Notes under the pieces: model-generated
Seen by the model: only the letters and a program-made list of their open reading frames with translations
The model's database searches: none
What the model was told of the DNA's origin: nothing
Made by a program: the position numbers and the translations under genes
Assembly (NCBI GenBank): GCA_964520875.1
Contig: CAZFQJ010000042.1
Coordinates: forward strand, 1-12,127
Length of the DNA stretch: 12,127 nucleotides
Reading direction: 5' to 3'
DNA from: SIG673 sp964520875
GTDB taxonomy: Bacteria; Bacillota; Clostridia; Oscillospirales; CAG-272
In this document: positions 6,380-12,127 of the stretch, piece by piece
Numbering within the stretch: the stretch's first letter is position 1
Layout: each line of letters opens with the position of its first letter

Positions 6380-6643
6380 CTATTTAAGTAGCAAGATAAG
6401 CGCCATAAGTCCGGCGCAAACAACGATATTTACCGCGGTACCGAAAATAAAATACGGTATCTTGAGCTTAGATCTCTTAACGATAAAGAAATTCACATAC
6501 ATAGCGATAGCGGCAAATACGACCGCAAGCACGATAAACAAGACTATATAAGCTCTTACGGGCAAGAGCAAGAGCGCGGCTATCGCTCCGAGTATGAGAT
6601 TGAATATCGTCGAAAAACCGAAAAATCTTCCGTTTGCTTTCAT
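6380..6643 (-). CDS. Small hypothetical integral membrane protein, 87 residues
   Basis: I do not recognise a named family. The product, beginning MKANGRFFGFSTIFN, is almost entirely hydrophobic with three predicted membrane segments: about residues 11-28, 30-54 and 63-86. A short basic loop, KRSKLKIP, lies between the second and third. I prefer ATG 6643 over the in-frame TTG at 6667. The ATG has an AGGTGA ribosome binding site just upstream, whereas the TTG lies only about eight bases after the expected transcription start and has no site. The gene has its own consensus-like promoter, converges on the deacetylase operon and diverges from the glycosidase operon, so it appears to be an independent unit. 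Function is unknown. It is a plausible real gene because its promoter, ribosome binding site and terminator all fit. Confidence 0.75.
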   Translation of the reverse strand: MKANGRFFGFSTIFNLILGAIAALLLLPVRAYIVLFIVLAVVFAAIAMYVNFFIVKRSKLKIPYFIFGTAVNIVVCAGLMALILLLK

Positions 6644-6647
6644 TTCA

Positions 6648-6653
6648 TCACCT
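6648..6653 (-). promoter_or_regulatory. Ribosome binding site deciding the small membrane protein start
   Basis: On the minus strand AGGTGA lies four bases upstream of ATG 6643. The alternative TTG at 6667 has nothing comparable within reach of the predicted transcript start. Confidence 0.65.
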
Positions 6654-6681
6654 ATCCCTTCAGACAATCAAGTTTATAATG

Positions 6682-6710
6682 ATTTTAGCACAGATACAGT
6701 TTTTTGTCAA
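6682..6710 (-). promoter_or_regulatory. Sigma-A promoter of the small membrane protein gene
   Basis: On the minus strand a perfect TTGACA (6710-6705) is followed after 17 bp by TAAAAT (6687-6682). Transcription is expected to start near 6675, about 32 bases before the ATG. Confidence 0.85.
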
Positions 6711-6744
6711 GAGATATCCGCGTAATAAAAACGATATTACCCAC

Positions 6745-6773
6745 TTGATTTTTGAGATATAATATGGTATACT
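6745..6773 (+). promoter_or_regulatory. Sigma-A promoter of the glycosidase operon
   Basis: TTGATT (6745-6750), a 17-bp spacer and TATACT (6768-6773) give a good promoter directed at the GH127 gene, with a leader of about 45 bases. It lies back to back with the promoter of the small membrane protein gene. No clear regulator operator or catabolite-repression (cre) site was recognised around it. Confidence 0.7.
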
Positions 6774-6790
6774 AAGGCTACGCACTTCGC

Positions 6791-6810
6791 AGAACATATA
6801 AGAACATATA
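6791..6810 (+). repeat. Perfect 10-bp tandem duplication in the operon leader
   Basis: AGAACATATA occurs twice in direct succession, ending four bases before the GGAG of the ribosome binding site of the GH127 gene. It keeps the leader unstructured and A-rich, and may be a simple slippage product. Confidence 0.8.
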
Positions 6811-6824
6811 AAAGGAGAAAACTC

Positions 6825-9122
6825 ATGATAACTTCAAAAGCTCTTACTGCGCTCTACACCGATCACCCGTTCTGTTACAACAGACTCGACACCGACAAAA
6901 TGTTCCTCTCGCTTCCCGGAAGCTCCGATATAAGCGGAAAGCTTGATCACGCCATACGCTTTATAGAAGATTATCAGCTCATGGATCCCGAGCTTTGGAA
7001 AAGATTTGTTACGCAGTTCCGCGCGACAGATCCGAAAGCCGACGACGCAAATCTCGGCTGGAGAGGCGAATATTGGGGAAAGATGATGCGCGGAGCATGC
7101 TTTACATATCAGTACACCAAAAACAAAGAGCTTTACGATATTCTTGCCGACACGGTAAAGGATATGATGAGCACACAGGACGAATACGGAAGGATATCCA
7201 GCTACTCAAAGGGTAACGAATACCGCGGCTGGGATATCTGGGCAAGAAAATACGTGCTTCTCGGTATGCAGTATTTTATGGAGATATGCGAGGACGAAGC
7301 CCTGAAAGCCGAAATAACGGAATGTATGTGCAAGCAGGTAGACTACATGACCGATACGATAGGCTATGAAAGCGAGGGAAAGGTCCTCATAACCAAGACC
7401 TCGACGCATTGGCACGGAATGAACGCCTCCTCTATCCTCGAACCCGTCGTCCGTCTTTACAATCTGACCAAAAAGCAAAAATATCTCAATTTTGCGATGT
7501 ACATAATCGATTGCGGCGTCATATACGACGAAGGGATAAGCATATTTGAGCTTGCTTATGAAGATAAGCTCGATCCTTATCAGTACCCGATAGTCAAAGC
7601 ATACGAGATGATGAGCTGCTTTGAGGGACTTCTCGAATACTACCGCGTCACAAAGCTTGAAAAATGGAAGACCGCGGTTATCAATTTCGCACGCCGCGTA
7701 ATAGCGACCGATATATCCGTTATAGGCTCTGCGGGTTGCACGCACGAGCTTTTCGATCACACTCTGGTACGTCAGACGAACACGGAATACAACGGCGTAC
7801 TTCAGGAGACCTGCGTAACGGTCACATGGATGAAATTCTGCTTCCAGCTTCTCTGCCTTACGGGTGATCCCAAATACGCGGACGAAATGGAAAAATCGAT
7901 ATACAATGCGCTCTTAGGTGCGATAAACTTCAAAAAAGACAAGCGAAACGGAGATCTTCCGTTTGACAGTTACAGTCCCCTTCTCTTCAACACACGTCTG
8001 CGCGGCATAGGCGGAAAGCAGATAATGGCGGACGGCACGTTCTACGGTTGTTGCGCTTGTATCGGCGCGGCGGGAACCGGACTTATAGGCATGAGCGCCT
8101 TGACTCTTACAAACGACGGCGCGGCGATAAACCTTTTCGCAAACGCAAAATACGATGTCATAACCCCGAACGGGCTTCGCGCTTTGATAAAAACGGAAAC
8201 CGAATATCCGCTCGACGGAAACGTTAACATAACGGTAGAAACGGACTCCGAGGAAGAGCTTTCGTTATACGTAAGGATCCCCGCATGGTCCGAAAAGACG
8301 CTTGTCTCGTTCAACGGAGAAGCGGTATCTGCCGAAGCGGGCACTTATCTCAAGGTATCAAGAGCTTGGAAAAAGGAAGATTATCTCACGCTCGAATTCG
8401 ATATGAGATGTAAGCTTACGGAAGCGGTTCCCGATCCCGAGGACAAAAATTCCGGATATCACGTTTCGCTCCGCCGCGGACCTATCGCGCTTGCACGTGA
8501 CAGACGTCTGGAAGGAAACATAGAGAGTATAGTAAAATTCGCTCCCGATAAGGACGGATACGTTCCCTGCGAGCTTTCGGACAAAGCCGATTTCGAACAC
8601 GACATATGCGTCGGCGTAAAGGAAGCAAACGGAAACGAGATAACAATGGTCGATTACGCTTCCGCCGGTCAGACATGGGACGAGGAGTCAATGACAACGG
8701 TCTGGCTTCCCACAAAGAACTATTGGTATACGGATCTTTCTTCTTCCGTTCATATCTCCTGCCCGAACTTCTGGGATTCTTCTCCCTACACGTTCTATTT
8801 CGTGATAACGGAGGATAACAAGCTTGCCGTAAGCACCGAGAACGCCGCAAGCTTTACGCTCGAAGCCGCGGGCGAAAGCAAATTCAGAATACGCACGGAA
8901 AGCGGCGCATATCTTGCGCTTTCCGAGGATAAGGAATACCTCGTTACCTCCGAAGAAGGAGAAGTCTTTACCGTCGTTTGTTACGCGCAAAACCGCTACA
9001 AGCTCTTCACATCGGACGAAAGAGCGCTCATAGGCTCAAACGATCCGAAAAACGCTCCCTTGATAACTCTCGGTGAGCCTTCATGGCTTCCCAACAGAAC
9101 TCTGAGGATCACCAACGTTTAA
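6825..9122 (+). CDS. GH127/DUF1680 family glycoside hydrolase (beta-L-arabinofuranosidase-like)
   Basis: This 765-residue protein has the layout of the GH127 (DUF1680, PF07944) family, whose founding enzyme removes beta-L-arabinofuranose by a Zn-bound cysteine nucleophile. An alpha/alpha barrel spans about residues 20-425. The zinc site is visible as Glu328 and Cys330 in LQETC, then Cys409-Cys410 in FYGCCAC, after the typical LTGDPKYADEMEKSIYNALL stretch (345-364). Beta-sandwich sequence follows (about 430-660), with LYVRIPAWS at 481-489. The last 100 residues look like an added beta-rich domain. There is no signal peptide, so it acts in the cytoplasm on imported sugars. GH127 also includes enzymes for other L-sugars, such as aceric acid in rhamnogalacturonan-II, so the substrate is not fixed. 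The ribosome binding site AAAGGAG precedes the ATG by eight bases. It is the first gene of an operon with a GH29 fucosidase. Confidence 0.87.
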   Translation: MITSKALTALYTDHPFCYNRLDTDKMFLSLPGSSDISGKLDHAIRFIEDYQLMDPELWKRFVTQFRATDPKADDANLGWRGEYWGKMMRGACFTYQYTKNKELYDILADTVKDMMSTQDEYGRISSYSKGNEYRGWDIWARKYVLLGMQYFMEICEDEALKAEITECMCKQVDYMTDTIGYESEGKVLITKTSTHWHGMNASSILEPVVRLYNLTKKQKYLNFAMYIIDCGVIYDEGISIFELAYEDKLDPYQYPIVKAYEMMSCFEGLLEYYRVTKLEKWKTAVINFARRVIATDISVIGSAGCTHELFDHTLVRQTNTEYNGVLQETCVTVTWMKFCFQLLCLTGDPKYADEMEKSIYNALLGAINFKKDKRNGDLPFDSYSPLLFNTRLRGIGGKQIMADGTFYGCCACIGAAGTGLIGMSALTLTNDGAAINLFANAKYDVITPNGLRALIKTETEYPLDGNVNITVETDSEEELSLYVRIPAWSEKTLVSFNGEAVSAEAGTYLKVSRAWKKEDYLTLEFDMRCKLTEAVPDPEDKNSGYHVSLRRGPIALARDRRLEGNIESIVKFAPDKDGYVPCELSDKADFEHDICVGVKEANGNEITMVDYASAGQTWDEESMTTVWLPTKNYWYTDLSSSVHISCPNFWDSSPYTFYFVITEDNKLAVSTENAASFTLEAAGESKFRIRTESGAYLALSEDKEYLVTSEEGEVFTVVCYAQNRYKLFTSDERALIGSNDPKNAPLITLGEPSWLPNRTLRITNV

Positions 9123-9127
9123 GGAGG
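9121..9127 (+). promoter_or_regulatory. Ribosome binding site fixing the GTG start of the GH29 gene
   Basis: AAGGAGG overlaps the last two bases of the GH127 stop codon and sits seven bases before the GTG at 9135. This perfect site supports the unusual start codon and tight coupling of the two genes. Confidence 0.85.
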
Positions 9128-9134
9128 AGCACCC

Positions 9135-10814
9135 GTGAACGTATATGAAAAATACGGTCTTTCTCCGTTCGGCGCAATCCCAAACGAACGTCAAAAGGAG
9201 CATTTCGAATACAAAAAGGCGTTCTTTCATTTCGGCGTAAACACATTCACAAATGCCGAATGGGGCGACGGCACGGAAAAGGAAAAGGCGTTCTCACCCA
9301 CGGATCTCGATATCGGACAATGGATCAGAGCTATAAAGGCGGCGGGGTTCGATCTTGCGATAATAACCGCAAAGCACCACGACGGATTCTGCCTTTGGCC
9401 GTCGGCTTATACCGAGCATTCGGTAAAAAACAGTCCGTATAAGGGCGGAAAAGGCGACGTTATAAAGGAATTCACCGACGCCTGCCGTAAATACGGCGTA
9501 AAGGCCGGAGTGTACATATCGCCCTGGGACAGAAGCTCCCCTTATTGGGGAAGCCCGGAATACAGTAGCTACTATGCCGATCAGCTTACGGAGCTTATGA
9601 CCGGATACGGAGAGATAAGCGAGGTATGGTGGGACGGCGCGGGAAGCTCCGAGACCGTTTACGATTGGGGACGCTGGGCTTACATAATACGCGAGCACCA
9701 ACCGAAAGCGGCGATATTCGGCTCTATGGGGGCTTCTCCTTACATAGATTTCCGTTGGGTAGGAAACGAGATCGGAAAAGCGGGAGATACACATTTTGCC
9801 TGCATAGACGATTCTTATATCACATGTGAAACTCCCGAAAAGCTAAACACCGGAACAGCGGGCGCTTCAAGATATATTCCGTCTGAAACGGACGTTTCGA
9901 TACGTCCGGGCTGGTTCTATCACGAGGACCAGGACGCGCATGTCAAGAGCGCTTCGAAATTGAACGAGATCTGGTTCGACTCCGTCGGAAAAAATTCGAT
10001 GCTCTTACTTAATTTTCCTCCCGACAGGCGCGGACTCATAAATGAAAAGGACGCAAAAAACGCGCTCCTCTCTCACAGATGTATCTCGAAAATGTTGTCC
10101 GTAAACTACGCCGCCGGCGCCTCTTTAAAGGCAAGCAGCGTGCTTTGCGACGCTCTTTCCCCCGAACGGGCCGTTCTTGACGGCGAGATGAATTTCTACG
10201 CCTCCGAAAAGGACTGTCTCGATCCCGTGATAGATATCATTCTCGACGGCGAAAACGAGATAAACGTTTTCATTCTCGGAGAAGTGATCAATCTCGGAGA
10301 ACGAATAACGGGCTTTAAACTCGAAAGCGTTACGGAAGAAGGAACGACCGTTCTTTTTGAAGGGACCTCGGTCGGACATCTGCGCGCGGTACGCATACCG
10401 AGCGCAAGATACAAGCATCTGCGCTTAAGTATAACGCATGCGCTCGCTTCTCCCGTTATCGCGCGTTTGGGGCTTCATTATTTTGAAGATATAACGGAAG
10501 AAGGATCGGTGATCGAAAAGCAAAACCTCGCTTCGGGGTGCAATTCATCGATAGAGCTTTCCGATGACGGAAAAACGGCATATATCTCGTTCGGCGGAAT
10601 ATTCGATTTCGACACCGTAGGTTTCGCTCTTTCGGAGGCTTGCGAATTTCAAATACGCCCCTTCAACGGCGCTACATACGGAAAATCAATGGATTTCGTC
10701 TCGGAAACCGATAAGGTCCTGATAAAGCTCGATAGCAAGATAAGCGGTTGTTACAGACTTATGATAACGGCAAAAAAGCCGTTTGCAAACGACCCGAAAT
10801 TCGATATAAGGTGA
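9135..10814 (+). CDS. GH29 alpha-L-fucosidase, intracellular
   Basis: This 559-residue protein is a GH29 retaining alpha-L-fucosidase. The catalytic barrel (about residues 20-320) has FHFGVNTFT (31-39), AKHHDGFCLWPS (79-90) with the His pair that binds fucose, the nucleophile Asp167 in EVWWDGAG, RPGWFYH (257-263) and NSMLLLNFPPDRRG (287-300). A C-terminal beta-sandwich fills about 330-559. The general acid/base is not obvious from motifs, as is usual in this family. The sequence style is closer to the group B (alpha-1,3/1,4) fucosidases than to group A, but this is a judgement from memory. There is no signal peptide, so it acts on imported oligosaccharides. GTG start with a perfect ribosome binding site, 12 bp after the GH127 gene. 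No fucose isomerase, kinase or transporter gene is in view. A large terminator hairpin follows. Confidence 0.92.
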   Translation: MNVYEKYGLSPFGAIPNERQKEHFEYKKAFFHFGVNTFTNAEWGDGTEKEKAFSPTDLDIGQWIRAIKAAGFDLAIITAKHHDGFCLWPSAYTEHSVKNSPYKGGKGDVIKEFTDACRKYGVKAGVYISPWDRSSPYWGSPEYSSYYADQLTELMTGYGEISEVWWDGAGSSETVYDWGRWAYIIREHQPKAAIFGSMGASPYIDFRWVGNEIGKAGDTHFACIDDSYITCETPEKLNTGTAGASRYIPSETDVSIRPGWFYHEDQDAHVKSASKLNEIWFDSVGKNSMLLLNFPPDRRGLINEKDAKNALLSHRCISKMLSVNYAAGASLKASSVLCDALSPERAVLDGEMNFYASEKDCLDPVIDIILDGENEINVFILGEVINLGERITGFKLESVTEEGTTVLFEGTSVGHLRAVRIPSARYKHLRLSITHALASPVIARLGLHYFEDITEEGSVIEKQNLASGCNSSIELSDDGKTAYISFGGIFDFDTVGFALSEACEFQIRPFNGATYGKSMDFVSETDKVLIKLDSKISGCYRLMITAKKPFANDPKFDIR

Positions 10815-10820
10815 AAATAT

Positions 10821-10886
10821 AACGTTCTGCATCTTCCGCGCTCCGTTCCGAAAACGGAGCGCGGAAAACGGCAGGCGTTTTTATTT
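10821..10886 (+). terminator. Intrinsic terminator of the glycosidase operon
   Basis: A perfect 14-bp, G/C-rich stem (10834-10847 with 10853-10866) with a five-base loop is extended by an outer stem AACG..CTGC pairing with GCAG.CGTT (10821-10830 with 10871-10879). It ends in TTTTTATTTT. The T run overlaps the stop codon of the convergent ATPase gene. On the minus strand the hairpin lacks a clean T run, so it mainly serves the plus strand but may also slow the opposing transcript. Confidence 0.92.
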
Positions 10887-11936
10887 TACCGCGAACAATT
10901 CCTTGATAAGCTCTTTTGTAAATTTCTCCTTTGCCGAAAAATCCATAGCCTCGGAATATATCCTTTCAAGCTCGATATGCAGATTTTTGACGGAGGCGGC
11001 GTCGTGTTCAAGCTCGGAAAGTACCGATGCGCGAAGCCTGCCCGCGGCTCTTATGCGCGGTTTATAAGGTCTCAGCTTGATATCGTTTACAAAGCGGCGC
11101 ATGTTTATGGTCCTTTCCTCGAAATCCCCTTCGCTTCCGACATAGAACGCAGTATCGCGCTCGGGATAATATACTGCGTCCGGATACTCCGGAAAGAAAG
11201 GATCATAGCTTACGTAAGCCTTTAAGCCTCTGACATCGGTTTCGGCAAGCAGTTTTTTCATAAATATCCCCGAAATTCCGCATATGTCAAGAACGGCAAA
11301 GCGTTTTTCGGCGGCTCTTGCGTAAGTTCCGAGAGTTATAACACCGTCCGTGCTTATAGCCGAGCGTATCCGTACCGTATGCTCCGCCGTACTTCCGTTT
11401 CCGAGGTGATACGCCGTGCGCTTGACCGCATTTTCCAGCTTTTCGTTATCAAGCGCGGCTTCCGCCATGGAATATGTCATGTCGTCAAAACGACGTATCA
11501 CGCTCAGATAACCGTATATCGCGCCGTACAGTCTTTTTTTTGCTCCGCCTATACCTTCTATAATCTCAAAATTATCCGCAAGCTTTTTTCGATCCCAAAA
11601 AGCCCCGAGGTCTATTATGTTCTCTTTGGCGCCCGGAAAACTTGCCTCGTAAGTATGCGGCGCGGTACCGTCGATCACGCCGAGCGAAAGACTCGGTATC
11701 ATGATCCCGTCAAGCGAAGAAGGATCGGAAGAACAAAGAAATCTTTCCGTTACGCATCCCCTTTTTTCCGCTTCCGAAACGATCTCCTTCATAAGTCGGC
11801 TCTTTCCCGTTCCGGGACCGCCCTTGATTATAAAGAGACGTTCAAGCGCTCCGAATATATCGGGAAAAAAGCTTTTAAATCCGTTTGCCGTATTCATAGC
11901 GGCAAACCAGATACCGCCATGCCCGTTTTTATCCAT
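10881..11936 (-). CDS. P-loop ATPase of the PRK06851-like family, function unknown
   Basis: This 351-residue protein has a clear Walker A motif KGGPGTGKS (38-46), followed by CSSDPSSLDG (68-77) and DGTAPH (89-94). From memory these pieces mark a conserved, uncharacterised Firmicutes ATPase family listed as PRK06851. I do not know a demonstrated function. The second half repeats the plan of the first. Residues 198-270 (GVITLG, KRFAVLDICGISG, RGLKAYVSYDP, PDAVYYPE) align with 19-90, but the second P-loop has become CGISGIF and lacks the Lys and Ser/Thr. A charged, helix-forming tail ends the protein (about 300-351). No signal peptide or membrane segment is seen, so it is cytoplasmic. The ATG has a GGGAG ribosome binding site eight bases upstream. 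Its promoter is not clear: a weak candidate is TTCACC, 17 bp, TAAACT in the region 11985-12015. It converges on the glycosidase operon. Confidence 0.8.
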   Translation of the reverse strand: MDKNGHGGIWFAAMNTANGFKSFFPDIFGALERLFIIKGGPGTGKSRLMKEIVSEAEKRGCVTERFLCSSDPSSLDGIMIPSLSLGVIDGTAPHTYEASFPGAKENIIDLGAFWDRKKLADNFEIIEGIGGAKKRLYGAIYGYLSVIRRFDDMTYSMAEAALDNEKLENAVKRTAYHLGNGSTAEHTVRIRSAISTDGVITLGTYARAAEKRFAVLDICGISGIFMKKLLAETDVRGLKAYVSYDPFFPEYPDAVYYPERDTAFYVGSEGDFEERTINMRRFVNDIKLRPYKPRIRAAGRLRASVLSELEHDAASVKNLHIELERIYSEAMDFSAKEKFTKELIKELFAVK

Positions 11937-12067
11937 AGCAACACTCCCGTAAAAAAGTACCGTTTTATTCGGTCTGTTACAGTTTATGCTTTTCAGCGTT
12001 ATAGGTGAATCGCGTTATCTTCTCTAAAATTTATTTTGCGAAAAGTAATATTTTTACTTGAAAGCTA

Positions 12068-12096
12068 TTGACAAATGCGTTTTTTTATGCTATAAT
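12068..12096 (+). promoter_or_regulatory. Perfect-consensus sigma-A promoter leading out of the window
   Basis: TTGACA (12068-12073), a 17-bp spacer containing a run of seven T, and TATAAT (12091-12096) form a perfect promoter. Transcription should begin near 12103. Only about 25 bases of the transcript are in the window, with no recognisable ribosome binding site, so the driven gene or RNA is unknown. The hairpin AAGTAA/TTACTT (about 12043-12059) lies just upstream of it. Confidence 0.88.
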
Positions 12097-12127
12097 ATTT
12101 TCCGTTACTAATGAGTACCTTTAGCTC

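Noticed and set aside
6644..6667. TTG start at 6667 for the small membrane protein (95 residues)
   Set aside because: It would sit only about eight bases after the predicted transcript start, leaving no room for a ribosome binding site; ATG 6643 has one.
7206..7760. Minus-strand open frame of 184 codons
   Set aside because: It is fully antisense to the conserved barrel of the GH127 gene; no promoter, ribosome binding site or family signature was seen.
11379..12008. Plus-strand open frame of 209 codons
   Set aside because: It is antisense to the ATPase gene over most of its length, basic and low in recognisable content, typical of a mirror frame; the strong nearby promoter at 12068 lies downstream of it, not upstream.

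Overview
The window looks like chromosomal DNA of a spore-forming, probably gut-associated member of the Clostridia (Bacillota). The evidence is a short Gram-positive-type bS21, a PdaA-type spore-cortex deacetylase, a YtvI-like AI-2E family membrane protein, near-consensus sigma-A promoters (TTGACA, 17 bp, TATAAT) and AGGAGG-type ribosome binding sites. No rRNA, tRNA, CRISPR array, transposase or phage gene was seen. Genus-level placement is not possible from the sequence alone.

Layout. Positions 1-197 hold no gene but a chain of five small palindromes, resembling dispersed intergenic repeats of gut Clostridia. Positions 198-4631 carry four minus-strand genes. Read in their own direction they are an HtrA-type membrane-anchored serine protease, an AI-2E/YtvI-like membrane protein, ribosomal protein bS21 (own consensus promoter, GTG start) and an RlmD/RlmCD-type rRNA uracil-C5 methyltransferase. 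Divergent from htrA, positions 4836-6343 carry two exported NodB-fold polysaccharide deacetylases overlapping by 4 bp, the first PdaA-like and the second with a canonical metal site. A strong bidirectional terminator separates them from a convergent 87-residue membrane protein (6380-6643). Divergent from that, 6825-10814 is a two-gene operon of a GH127/DUF1680 glycosidase and a GH29 alpha-L-fucosidase, both without signal peptides. A large hairpin terminator separates this operon from a convergent P-loop ATPase (10881-11936). The window ends just downstream of a perfect-consensus promoter pointing out of the window.

How the genes fit together. Several genes point to envelope and spore biology: HtrA for extracytoplasmic protein quality control, the YtvI-like protein, and PdaA for cortex muramic-delta-lactam. 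bS21 and the rRNA methyltransferase concern the ribosome. The GH127/GH29 pair is a small cytoplasmic module for releasing terminal L-sugars (L-arabinofuranose-like and L-fucose) from imported oligosaccharides, with no transporter or sugar kinase in view.

The points most worth a second look are: a 16/17 inverted repeat bracketing the promoter, ribosome binding site and start codon of the YtvI-like gene; the palindrome chain at the left edge; the apparent internal duplication with a degenerate second P-loop in the ATPase; and the unusual tandem pair of deacetylases. No clear-cut new defence or mobile system was found.
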